Assembly (NCBI GenBank): GCA_006538405.1
Contig: BJKQ01000016.1
Coordinates: 434,001 to 498,000, forward strand
Source: Hansfordia pulvinata
Lineage: Eukaryota > Ascomycota > Sordariomycetes > Xylariales
Direction of reading: 5' to 3'
Length of the DNA: 64,000 nucleotides
Shown here: positions 1 through 11,037 of the stretch, piece after piece
Layout: every line of letters begins with the position of its first letter
How positions within the stretch are numbered: position 1 is the first letter of the stretch
Notes under the pieces: model-generated
The model's database searches: none
The model's input: only the letters and a program-made list of their open reading frames with translations
What the model was told of the DNA's origin: nothing
Translations under genes and position numbers: made by a program

Positions 1-231
1 AGGTGCTGAGGCGCTCCTGGGAGGTGGCCTGGTTGGCCGAGTTCTGGCCTGCAAGTGTTATATCACATCAGTACACTTCCGTAACCACCCAACCGCGACG
101 CCATCACGATTCTGCTCACCGTAGTAGACGGCGACATTGTTAGTGGCGCCCGCGTCGAAGCCGGCTTGGACGGAGGGCGCGAGGGCAAGGAAGGTGGAGG
201 CCAAAGCCAGCGTTGCCTTTGCGATGGCCAT
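1..231 (-). CDS. GH18 endochitinase, 5' end only (runs off the left edge)
   Basis: First two coding segments of a secreted glycoside hydrolase family 18 chitinase, which cleaves beta-1,4-GlcNAc links of chitin. The ATG at 231 opens a signal peptide (MAIAKATLALASTFLALAPS, then VQA) followed by a mature start with NNVAVYYG. A 71-nt intron (119 to 49, GTGAGC..TTGCAG) interrupts the Gly codon; the next exon continues as GQNSANQATSQERLST. V-A-V-Y-Y/W-G-Q-N-S is the first beta strand of fungal class III chitinases. The catalytic DxxDxDxE motif lies beyond the edge, so activity and C-terminal binding modules cannot be judged. Family call is firm; subgroup unknown. Confidence 0.85.
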
Positions 232-3200
232 AGTGCGGGAAGAGAGCGAGAAAGCAGGTTGAAAACCGAGTGGTAAGGATCGACTGCGGCTAACTAGCTA
301 CCGGAACTAGAGACAGAGCTGCGAGGGGAATGAATGAAGGGGTTAGTAGATAGGACCAGCTTGAGCTACGATGCAGCACAAGATCTGACGGCCTTGACGA
401 GGGTCGTGATGCCTCTATATACCCCCCGGGTCCCTCTCCCAGCTGTTCCATGTTGCCTCTCTCCTTCCTTCCTCCTTTTCCGCCATGCAACTTCCCCCGT
501 CTGCGCTCAACGTTACCAGAGGCTCGACGGCGAGCACGAGACGACTGCTACTCGACCAGGAGCTGAGGGCACGAAAGAGGAAAGAAGCACAGACAAGCGC
601 GCACCTGGCTCCATGTCGTCGCGGCCCCGGGCTCGTCGACGCTCGTGAGGTTACCCCAAGGGGTAGTGCCCCGGGCCGATCGGTGCTGGCTCGGGCACAC
701 GGTGGCGTCCGGCGGGCACGACCACCCACGGACAAGGTCATCGGAGAATAGGCCGGGTCACTGACGCTCCCGGCTTGCGTATCACAAGGCTAGCCTCAGG
801 CGGGAGGGGAGAGCCAGTGGGGGAGATGGGTCTGGCATGTTGCAGGTGCGAGCCACGGGCCTGCAGCGGCCGATAGCCTCACATGCGCGTGTCGGGACGG
901 GGATCAGCTTCGAACGGGCATGATCGACAGGTACGCTGGCCCGAGACTGGCAGAGGCCTTCTACGAGGGGGGGGGGGAGGGGATGCGAGGTTCGCCTGAC
1001 GCGTAGAGGAGGGCAGCTGCTGGCAGGCCTCGTGGGACCGGGTTTCTCAGATGAACTGTCAAGTCGCCTTCCCCGGAGCCGGCGGTACTGAGGAAAGCTT
1101 GTGAGGATATCGCAGTCAGCAGTAGATATGGGAGCAGCCCGAGACCAGCCGAGTCACGGTGAGTGGTCTGTTCTCAAGACAAAGGTCCATCTATGTCTGC
1201 AGCGACACGAAGCGAACGTCTTCGTCCGTCCGCCCAGCAGACACCACGGCCGAAGCTGTAAGATCTGTCTTGCAGCACACCCCCAGGCAATAGCAGAACG
1301 AACAGAGTACGCGGCATTCGCACCTCGACGGCGACGGCGTGTCGCGCGCGGATGAACTCAATCTGGGCTGGCAGCCAGGCCAAGATCCCCTTGCACCCTA
1401 AGCCCAGAGCCAGCTTCCTAAAGGGGGCTGGAGTTGGTTGGGCGGGCCAATCACGGCCACGGCCACCAACGCGACGGCCGACAGACAGGCCGAAGAGACG
1501 ATGTGGCCACGCCGCTTTTGGGCATCGCTCAGCTGTGAGCACCTCATCTACCTATGTGTGTCTAAAGTACTCGCACGGGGCTTCAGCGCGTGTGGACGGA
1601 CGCCGCGGACCCAGAGGAGTCACCCTGGCTCTGGCTCAGGGTTGCATGGCTCGAGCCGGGAACGACAGCCAGCGCACGTGTAAGTGGAGCGGGGAAGAGC
1701 AGGTGGCATGCCTCTGAGGCGTCGTCTCTCGCAGGTCTTGGGCTATAGTGGACAGGCAAGGTAGGCTGGGTAGCGAGGGGCACGACGGGAGTAGGCGCGC
1801 GTGTGTATACTGCAAGTCAGCCACCCAGCCGCATGAGGCAGCAGCAAGTCCCAACGAGACCTTCTCCAACCCGCTCCCCTGTCGGCACGTTCGCAGGTGA
1901 GTTGAGAAAGGGTGCTTCACCACCTCACCTCGCGTCGGCCGACGTGTCGCGGCCCCGAGGCCATCTCCCCCGCCTCCCCAGTCAGGCGACCCGCGCTAAC
2001 AAGGGCAAGATCGGGGACGGGCAAGCAGCAGAAGGCATCTCGAGTGGGTGGGTGGTAGACTGCAACCCCCTGCGCCAAATTACCTGCCTCTTCACGCCCA
2101 CAGCCGGGGATGCTGTACACGCGGCGGCGCACATTCATCGACACGTAAAGAAGAGGTAGATTTGTTTCGTCTCTTGCAGCGAGAGAGAGTCAAGTAACGT
2201 GTGCAGAAGCAGGACGCTAGATGGATGAAGAACCCGACCGACAGAGGGAAGAAACGCCCCGTCTGCTTCGTGATCTCGACGACAACGACGACTAAGACGA
2301 CGACGAAGAGCACAAGAGCCTGGTGGCGGCGGTGGACCGGACTCGCTGCTCATTCCGACGTTCCTGTCGAGTCCCAATAGTGGCGTATAGGGCCTCGGCC
2401 TCATCAGCGCGATCGCGTCTATGCCGTTCGCTGCGCTATCAAATTCATGATTGACCATGTCCGAATGAAAGTGATAGCAGCGACAGGGCATCAACGCTGC
2501 TGAGTAATAACCGGTCGTGTGTGCAACGTTACCGACCGGGTCTGCGTGTTTGACAGTGGCGCGACGCTGGCATTGATTGACTGATACACATCCGGTAGGT
2601 GAGAGATAGCACGAGTCCACGTCCCTCCCCTCTTTCCTTCGCTGGGGGCCATACGCGGCGGGCACACACACCCCCATGTAACCTCGAACAAGACAAAGGG
2701 CAAGACATTCGCCCATGTGGCATCGCGCACATCGGGGCATTTTTCTGCCCATCTCTAGTCCATCCACGCTCGTTCGCAGCCCCAAGTCATTGGCTGCGTC
2801 GTGGAGACAGTCATATCAGCAGACGCGGGTACGGGTGAGTGGAGGTGTCTATTGTGTTTCTTCGTTTCTTGTGTCTCTTGCGCTGCTCTTGATTTTCCTT
2901 CATGGGGCGTGCCTCGTCTATAAATCAACAAATGGCCAAGGTACCAGAGCTTTTGTTCCGTTCTCCGTCCTGTCGCTTCCGCAAGCTGCAGACAGAAAGG
3001 CTGACATGGACTCCAGACCTCGACGTACACCCCGGCCCTTCTTGGTGCGTCATTAGCCAACGCCTTTTATACATTTTCATATATATACAACCATATTACA
3101 CAGCCCCGCGACGAATGAGGGCGGGAAAGCAGCTTGCGTCAGCGCATGCTCGTGTCTAGGCCGTCTCGTTCTTGCTGTTTCTCTCTAGCGAGATGTTGTA

Positions 3201-3304
3201 CACTAAAGGTACAGTCGGGCCGGGTATCATTGTGCGCAGATGCGCGATTGGCCAGATGGTCGGCACAATCAAAGACTCCCTTGTCAAGCTCAGGAGCTGG
3301 TCTT
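232..3304. other. Intergenic, no convincing gene
   Basis: About 3 kb between the chitinase start and the mEF-G stop. Open frames here (the longest 216 codons, minus strand, 2135-2785) overlap one another, lack recognisable domains and have no intron or conserved-start support. An 11-G run lies at 967-977 and an ACGACG-rich patch at 2277-2310. The part near 3060-3300 should hold the mEF-G 3' untranslated region. Confidence 0.6.
414..421 (-). promoter_or_regulatory. TATA-like box of the chitinase gene
   Basis: On the minus strand this reads TATATAG, about 185 nt upstream of the chitinase ATG. A CT-rich stretch on the plus strand follows at 425-480. Position and sequence fit a core promoter; function is inferred. 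Confidence 0.4.
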
Positions 3305-5820
3305 CTACTTCGTGCGCTTGGCCTCGAGCTCCTTCTCGTAGGCGGCCACCAATTCCTTCCTACAAGAGTTGTCAGTACTCGTTTCGTTCATGCAGCAACA
3401 ACGTGACAATAGTCTGGCCATGCACAGTATCATAGGAGCAACTTACTGCGTGTGCGGCGCGGCGGCGGCGTAGTGGCTGAACTCCATGGAGAACTCGCCC
3501 TTACCCTGGGTGGCGGCGCGAAGCTGCGTCGAAAAGCCAAACATGGCATTCAGACTGCAGTCGGCAATCAGGGTAAAGTCCTCGCTGCCAATCTCCGTGT
3601 CGATAATCGTGGCATTGCGCTTGTTGATCAGCATGAGGATGTTGCCCTGGAACTCGTTGGGGGCCATGATGGTTGTCTTCATCAGGGGCTCAAGAACGAC
3701 TCCACCGGCCTCAGGGAAGGTCTTGCGGAAGGCCATTTGGGCGGCCAGGTTGAAGGCGTGGTCAGACGAGTCAGTGACGTGAGTGGCACCGTCGTTGACG
3801 ACCATCTTGGTTCCGATAACCTTGTGGCCAAGGAGCGGGCCCTTCTCGCAGATCAAGTCGAAGCCCTTGCCGCAAGCCGAAATGTACTTGTCGGGAATGG
3901 AGCCACCCACAACCTGGTTCTCGAACTCGTTGTTGTCGGGGGTCGAAGCAGGCTCGATCCAACCAGCAACACGCGCGTAGTCACCCGGACCGCCGGACTG
4001 TCTCTTCAGCAGGTAGTCGAAGTCGGCGCGCTGGCTGATTGTCTCACGGTAGGCGACACGGGGCTGGCCGGTGACGACATCGACCTTGTACTCGCGCTTG
4101 AGACGCTCGATGTAGATCTCCAGGTGCAACTCGCCCATGCCCGAGATGATGGTCTCCTCGCTCTCGTCGTCGACATACAGACGGAAGGTGGGGTCCTCGC
4201 GCTGGAAGCGGTTCATGGCCTTACTGAAGTTGTCCGCGTCGGTCGACTTCTTCGGCTTGATGGACAGGGACATGACAGCTTCAGGTACGAACATGGAGGT
4301 CATGGTGTAGGGCAGGTTGCCGTCGGTGAAGGTGTCGCCCGAGGCGCAGTCAACACCGAACACAGCGCAAATCTCGCCAGCGCCCACCTCGTTGACGTCC
4401 TCCAGCTCGTTGGAGTGCATGCGTACGATGCGAGGGATGCGCACCTTCTTGTCGTTGCGCGAGTTGAAGAGGTAGGTACCCTTGCGGAGAGTGCCCTGGT
4501 AGACGCGAATGTAGGTCAACTGGCCATAGTTGTTCTCCTCGAGCTTGAAGGCCAGACCCACAAAGGGCAGCGAGTTGTAGGGGACAAGCTGGGTCTGCTG
4601 CTCGGCCTTCTCCTTGTCGAGCGCCAAGTTGGTCACATCACCAGGGTTGGGCAGGTAGTCGCAGACGGCGTCGAGCATGGGCTGGATACACTTGTCGGCG
4701 AGCGCAGAGCCCATCATGACGGGGCTGAAGCGGCGGGCGATGGTGGCGCGGCGGATGGCAGCCTTGATCTCGGCGGGGGTCGGGGTGCGCTCCTCGAGGA
4801 ACATCTCGGCAATCTCGTCGTCGACGTCAGCCAGCTTCTCGATAAGCTCCTGGCGCTTCTCCTCGGCCTGTTGCTGCAGGTGGGCCGGGATGGAGTTTTC
4901 GGTGCGAACAGTGATACCACGGGGGCCCTCGGTGTAGATGGAGCGCATATTTACAAGGTCGACAACGCCCTTGCACTCGTCCTCCAGACCGATGGGGATC
5001 TGGATGGCCGCGGCGGGAATCTTGAGTTTGGAGTTGATCTGCTCGACGGCCTTCCAGGGGTTGGCGCCCATGCGGTCCATCTTGTTGATGAAGCTGATAC
5101 GGGGAATGTTGTAGCGCTTCATCTGACGGTCGACGGTGATGGTCTGGGACTGGACACCACTGACGGCGCAGAGGATCATGACAGCGCCATCGAGAACGCG
5201 CAGAGCGCGCTCCACCTCGATGGTGAAGTCAATGTGGCCCGGCGTGTCGATCAAGTTGAAGTGGTAGGTCTCCTCCTCGCCCTTCTCGTTGGTCTTCTTC
5301 CAGTCGCAAAATGTGGCAGCCGACTGGATGGTAATGCCCTTCTCTCGCTCGAGATCCATCGAGTCCATCTTGGAGCCGACACCGTCCTTGCCGCGGACCT
5401 CGTGGATGGCCTTGATGCGGCCGGTGTAGAAGAGAACACGCTCGGTGGCTGTCGTCTTGCCGCTGTCAATGTGTGCAGCGATACCGATGTTGCGGACGCG
5501 AGACAGGCGCTGCTTCTCCTCGGGGCTCATGCGCTCGGCCACGGCCTCGGGGTCAGACTGGCAGCCTCCTCGGCCGCGCGCCGGATGGCGGCACTGGCGG
5601 CGCTTGCGGCGTTGCCGGCGGCGGCATTGCGGGTTCGGGACAGGCTGAAGTATCTCTTGCCCTGGATGCGAAGGGGCGCAGCGATGATGGGCGCAGGGCG
5701 GGCTGAAGGGGTCGTGGTAGCGAAGCTCAGGAAACGGGTGGTGTTGGCTGGCGAGGCGGCCGTCCGTGAGGCCAGGAGCCGGCTGTCGCTCAGGACGGCG
5801 GCCACTCTTGAAGCCTTCAT
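3305..5820 (-). CDS. MEF1: Mitochondrial translation elongation factor G (frame broken once)
   Basis: GTPase that drives ribosome translocation in mitochondria. The ATG at 5820 begins an Arg/Ser/Ala-rich, acid-poor targeting peptide ([20 protein letters not shown]...). G-domain motifs follow: G1 [10 protein letters not shown]3 DTPGHIDF, G4 NKMD; domains II-V continue to the end. A final 87-nt intron (3446 to 3360, GTAAGT..TTGTAG) joins ...AAPHT to a short exon [18 protein letters not shown] ending at TAG 3305. The targeting-peptide frame and the GTPase frame are offset by one base: one nucleotide is missing between about 5558 and 5568 (EEAA | [15 protein letters not shown]). Adding one base gives 809 residues, the normal family size. 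No plausible intron bridges the break, so an assembly deletion is likelier than a lost gene. Confidence 0.93.
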
Positions 5821-6794
5821 CCTGGATGCGTGTCTGGAGGAGAGGAGAGGAGAGGAGGCGGTGGTTGGAAGAGACCGCAGACAGGGGCGGGCAGGACTGC
5901 AGGAGAGCAGATGGAAGAGAGGGTGTCGTCGCTTCGCTAACGCCGTAGCCAGTCAGAATGAGAAAATTCCAAAGCACCCTACTGGTCTCGGGGACGGTAC
6001 TCGTATGGATGGCATCTGGAAATTTTGATTTTAGCGCATCGAAAGCCCGGAACGCGTCAGGACAGGGATTTGACGTGCCGCATCCATGCGCTTGCCTTTC
6101 TCCGGGTTAGTCTTTCTCAAAGTAACCATATCTTATATGGACACATTGATTGAATCATCGTGTACGCAATATACATTCCATGCTATGGATATCCCGCTAT
6201 CCCTTCAAGCATATACTTGTGTACCGAGTGTATGCAATTAAAGGGCTACTCAAAGGGTCAGTCAAACGTACTGCTTTACCTAATAGGGTATATGTACTCT
6301 GGCTATTGCATTGACGTCTATAGGTACCTAACTCGTAGCCGCGGGAACATGGATAGCATTAAAAGTGGTTGTACTTAACTTCACGAAATAGGTACATATA
6401 ATTGAATCCTCACACTCAGAATGTGAGTATGCATCCCGGAGTCGGGTGTGGTGAAAGGGTCCTAACTAGAATCCGGGCCGCGAGCCACTATTTACCCCCT
6501 ACAAACTGTCTCCTCGAATTCGGGCTAGATCGCCGGGCCGCCACCCACATCGTCAGGCCACAGCGTGTTTCCGGGCAGGTCGGCCGAGTAGGTAGGTAAG
6601 TAGGTAGGTATCCAACCTCGGACAACCAACCATGGAATCTGTGTTACGAGCGCGATGGGCGGTCGGGCATGGACTCAACTCGTCCAGTCGGTGAAAGGTC
6701 CCAGTGCACACAGTGCCCTGCAGGTAATGATCCTGCAAAGGGTTTCGCCCATGCCGAAGCCCATAACGGGTCCAGAGGGCTGGCAGCGGCGTGG
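5821..6794. other. Intergenic: mEF-G promoter and 3' flank of the next gene
   Basis: Holds the upstream region of mEF-G and the downstream region of the C2H2/peptidase-like gene. Visible are a TACTCGTA octamer at 5998 and a short array of GTAGGTA/AAGTAGGTA words at 6588-6610. No coding potential recognised. Confidence 0.5.
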
Positions 6795-9118
6795 TCATCC
6801 CATAAAATAAACATTGCCAGCCCCGTTGGCGGACAGCTCCTCCATGCGTCGCTGGTGCTTTTCACTCAACCTGTGACGGTTGCGATCCTTGTTTGATTTG
6901 AACGTCACTCCGCAGTGCACGCAGCTTCTGCCATCGTCGTGATTGCTACGCATCTCATCTCGTGAGCTTAAGCGCGATGAAGACTCGTCAAGGATCGGTT
7001 CACCGCCCGTTCCGGTCAGGGGGTCTGGCGTGTATCCGGGGATGATGTAGCGGTCGGAATCTGTCTCCAGGGACTGGTAGTCGTCCTGGTATTGCAGGTA
7101 GCGATGCGGTGGCGGGCGCGGGCCTTCATCGTAAGCTTGATCATAAGCTTGATTCAGGGGCGATGGGCTGCTGTGTTTAAGGCACGTCTGTAGATGGCTC
7201 TCCAGTGAATGCGGCCCTTTGATGATGCACTGGTAAGGGGCCTTCCCGCGATGCGCGATTGTGCGGTGTGCACGCAACTGCCTCGGCGATGCGAAGATGC
7301 GGTGACACTTCCCACAAAGAACTTCCTCTGGTGGCCACGAGCCAGCATTCGAAGAAGGAAGCCCCGAACTGGGTATCCCGTGCTTCTCGTCATCAAACGA
7401 GGGCGCGATGGTGTTGGCGACTGTTCCAACCAAGTCTGCGCCACTCCCGTACAGCTGTTGACGCTCCAGCCTTGTCTCATCCTTCCTCCGAGTGAGAGGG
7501 TATCGGGGTTTGTGAGCGGGCAATAAAGCCGCTTCTTTGCCCTTCAGCAACAGAGTAGGTTCAATTCCCCAGGCTTCTCGAATATCGTGCATGATTGCAT
7601 CGGCCGGAATGATGTAAGCAACTGAGGATCCGACACAGCCTCTCACGATGTGACCGTAGAAAGCCACCGTCTCGGCATCGACCACAGCAGTGCCGCAGTC
7701 TCCTTGTTTTACGACGTAGCTATCCAGAATGATCCGATGCATTTTTTGGAGAGAGCCTCGACGAGGATCGCGAATGAATGTTGCTGACGGATAGATGTAG
7801 CCGCCGACAGGAGCATCTGGTGCAGTGATGGCGAGGATTCTTTTGCGTAGGCCTTCAACCGTGCCACAACTTCGGATGTCCTTAGGCTTACCATATACGT
7901 AGAGAGTTTTTTCCCGGAATCGGTTCGATAGCTCCATGTCGATGGAGCGATGTGCGACCGGAATTAGTGCATAGTCCAAACCCGACAGAGAGCAGAGGAG
8001 CGTTTCTTCTCCTGCTGGTGAGAGGGTGCCAGTCCCTTCGTTCCCATCGGATATGGCAGAGCGAGGCTGCTTCAAGGTGTCATCGCTGTCGTTCAGTGGG
8101 TTGTCGGGCGTCTGAGAGAGAGTTGTTTGAAGCTTTAAGGAGGAGGAAGAGTGGTGCGGGGCTGGTAGTTCCGGTGTCGGCAGTTTCGATGCGAATGAGC
8201 TGTTGCTTATTATAGACGAAGCATCCCATGTCCTAGTGTCGTCGAAAGGGGATTCTCCAACGAAACAATCATCGGATGTGCTGCCATGGCTCATCATGTC
8301 GTCATCGTGGTCGCCCAAGTCAGAGTCATCCAATTCATCGTCTTCATCCTCCTCCTCCTCTTCATCCTCTTCCTCTTCGACGTCCCCCGCGTCTACCCCT
8401 GCCGAGTCGGATAAAAGCATTGCATGTGTTGGTGGCGCGACGAAATGTCTGGCAGTCAACTGGTACAAGGAGGCGCCGATTCGTAGCAGGACTCCGCCTT
8501 TTGCTGTTTTTTGCAATCCTGTGGAGGTCGTGAAGATGAGCTCTCGGCCCATACAGTGAGCAGGGTAGTGCGAGACGACGGATGCTCGGTTCATTTCCCG
8601 AGGCACAATGTCCATCGTCGAAATACTGTCGACTATGGGATGAAGCTCGTCGCCGTATTTCGATGCTTGTTCCAATCCCGAGTCGCTTTGTGGTTGGGGT
8701 CCATCTGCAGAGATGCTGGGCCGCTTATGATCTGCACTCCCAGCACACTCTTGGGTTGGCCCAGGGTCCCCTGGAAACTTTCGGTCGACTCTGAAGTTGA
8801 ACTCGGAAAATTCCGTGGGAATATCGCTGGAGCGAATGACCTTCATGATGGCGATCCGAGCTTTCTGTCGTGAGCAAACGATCACTACTTCAGGCCTCGT
8901 TTTCCGGGGTCTGGATCCAACCATGTAGACACCAAATAAGACGTCGTCCTGGTCGAGGTCGATGTTGTTTAGCTGGATGTCGATGGCTTTCGCAATCTCC
9001 TTCTCGAATTTTTCTTGGATGTCGCCAGTGGACTCCCAGGTGTTCTTCGCTTTGGGACGTTAGATCCGCATGAAGCGGCCGGGTCGACGAGTCCAACTCT
9101 GGCCCGGATCTTGGGCAT
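6795..9118 (-). CDS. Chymotrypsin-fold protein with two C2H2 zinc fingers (His-Asp-Cys triad)
   Basis: About 774 residues once one missing base near 9054-9057 is allowed. The ATG at 9118 starts MPKIRARVGLVDPAASCGSN; the frame then hits a stop unless one base is added at NVPK|KNTWESTGD, after which it runs open to 6795. Three segments match the trypsin/chymotrypsin active site: LTARHFV (His near 225, compare LTAAHC), LDYALIPV (Asp near 382, compare NDIALL) and QGDCGTAVVD (Cys near 475, compare GDSGGP). A long acidic insert (E/D run, near 246-275) separates His from Asp. C-terminal fingers are CGKCHRIF..H-x4-H (near 602) and CVHCGVTF..H-x5-H (near 733). The H/D/nucleophile assignment is pattern-based. 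Whether it cleaves peptides or is a peptidase-like sensor is unknown. No signal peptide is seen, so it is probably nuclear or cytosolic. Confidence 0.7.
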
Positions 9119-9625
9119 TTTCACCAGCCATGAGCCTCATGCGACCTGGAAAACAAGGGAGAATTTGGTTTGGGGGAGTCTCGCTGCTAAGAGGGGGGAC
9201 ATGCGGCGGTTGTGACAGGCCAGGGAGCGGCAAAGAGGGGTCGAGGACCGAGCACCGCGCAGTGTGGCTGAAGCAGCACACCGCAAAGTGGACTATCGAT
9301 GTAGCCGCCAATGACATCCTACGGTCTCACGGTCAGCTCGAGACTGGAGAAGACGATTGGCTGCCTGACTGTGTCTCGGTCCCCTCGGCTGTGGTGCCCA
9401 GCCTGCCACGTACGGGGCGGCGTGCACAGCCCTGGTGTAGGCTGTTCGACTGTTCTGTGCCGGTGCCTCGCCAGGCTATGATACTCTGAATCCCAGCAGG
9501 GCGCAATTTCCGCAATACTTAGATGTAGATAGCATGAGTACCAGCTCGCCTGTAAGGAGATCTCGCGGCCCATCTGCTGTTGTCAAGCCAACATCGTCAA
9601 TCCTTTGGCGATCTTCCCAATCAGA
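9119..9625. promoter_or_regulatory. Divergent intergenic region between the peptidase-like gene and the membrane-anchored gene
   Basis: 507 bp separate the two start codons, which point away from each other, so both promoters must lie here or overlap. No clear TATA box on either strand. An in-frame TAG at 9530-9532 and the lack of an ATG between it and 9626 fix the start of the plus-strand gene, unless an upstream exon exists. Confidence 0.45.
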
Positions 9626-10736
9626 ATGCCAGAGCCAAGCGTCGATGAGGCCCTCAAATTCCTCGAGCTAAACTCCGTCATAACACGCCCGCTCATCAAT
9701 GAGGAGTCACGCCAACAGCTTCAGGATAGGCCATACTATGCGTACTTTTGCCAAGAATGGCGCTGGATAGCGCAACGGGATAGGGGGCAGCATGTGGCCA
9801 TCAAAACAGTGGATCAATGCCGCCAGCTTGCCTCCAGGCTTCGAGGCGGTTGCAGCCGAGCAGAGGCCACCGCTTATCTGAAGAACGAGTACCTCTCGGC
9901 GGCCACCGACACGCAACTCACGCAATGCCATACCTCGGTTCACCTCGCTGTCCGCCTTCTGACTATGATGAAAGTCGGTCTGTATCCGAACCAAGCCAGG
10001 CCCCGGGTGCATCTGAGTTGGGACGACGAGAGCTCCAGCCTGCGTGACTTGAGCCAGAGGCACTTCGGGGGCCCGACCCGGAATAGCTACGACTCTCTGG
10101 CCTTGCCCAAATCATTCTCGGCGTGGACCATCCACAAGGTAGCGGGCATTGAGATCGAGTTCACGAACAACTTGGTCGAGCATCTGCTCTTGGTCGAGGG
10201 AGCTGCCCGCCTCAAGGTCTTCCACCAAGCCTCGTTCCTCGAGCGCCAGGATGAGTACATCACCCTCGGTGGTCCGATCTCCTTCTTCATTCCTATTGAC
10301 ACTGTCCCGCAGCGCGCTGTTCTCTGAGGATCTTATCAACGAAACACTGCGCACCCTGGCTTTGCTGTTCCCGCAACCAGACTTCCACGACGCCCGTCGG
10401 TGGCGTCCGTCTCACGGCAGAATCAGGTGGTTCCAGAAGTTGTGCCAGAACAGCGACTTTCTGATCGACGAGCGGGTGATCAGATGCGGCACTCTGAGGC
10501 CAGGGAGGCGGCAGCTGGAGAACTTCCACTTCTGGAGAGACCGCCTCGCCATCTTGAAGGAGACGTTCGACCAAGCCACCCCGCAGAGGATATCTCAGTG
10601 GTGGTACGACGGACGGAACGGGGTGCAGTGGTCGACTTTCTGGGTGGCGATCCTGGTGTTGATCATCACGACGGTCCTCGGTATCATCCAATGCGTGGAG
10701 GGCGCGTTGCAGGTTTACAAGGCATTTCAAGAATGA
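9626..10736 (+). CDS. Uncharacterised fungal protein with C-terminal membrane anchor
   Basis: Two exons: 9626-10254 and 10313-10736, joined across a 58-nt intron (GTACAT..CCGCAG); the sum is exactly 351 codons. The joined product reads ...SFLERQDD | ALFSEDLINETLRTLALLFP..., whereas the unspliced frame stops at once. The C-terminus has an aromatic juxtamembrane segment (ISQWWYDGRNGVQWSTFW) and one hydrophobic span (VAILVLIITTVLGIIQ) ending EGALQVYKAFQE. This architecture (globular N-terminal region, a block around RTLALLFPQ, then WW..R..VQW..FW plus one span) recurs in fungal hypothetical proteins; I know no assigned function. It is transcribed divergently from the peptidase-like gene, so co-regulation is possible but unproven. 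Confidence 0.75.
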
Positions 10737-11037
10737 GTGTTCCTTTCCCACTCGTCATCATCACGACGACAACCCGACACAACGCAGGAGCAAAACAAGC
10801 ACAACCACACAACTACCACTTCAAAAGGCTCAAATTCTCCCTAAACTTGGATTTCTCCTGATATTCTGATTATCCAAGGTCGAGTACCTGCAAAAAGATT
10901 CCCTTCCAGCCTGTAAATACCACTTCATCTCCGTCTTTCTAACTTCGTTATCATCCCTTTTTGTTGCCCCTTTCTTATCGCCCCTTTTCCAGATTCCCTT
11001 TCTAGATGTCCCTTGAAAAATTCCCCCTCTTCTCCAT

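Noticed and set aside
2135..2785. 216-codon minus-strand frame
   Set aside because: No conserved motif, overlapping frames on both strands and no intron or promoter support.
3452..6028. 858-codon open frame on the plus strand
   Set aside because: Exactly antisense to mEF-G; its Leu/Val/Asp-rich product is the shadow of GC-rich codon usage on the opposite strand.
7545..7565. GGTTCAATTCC box-B-like word
   Set aside because: Inside the coding sequence of the C2H2/peptidase-like gene; no tRNA fold around it.
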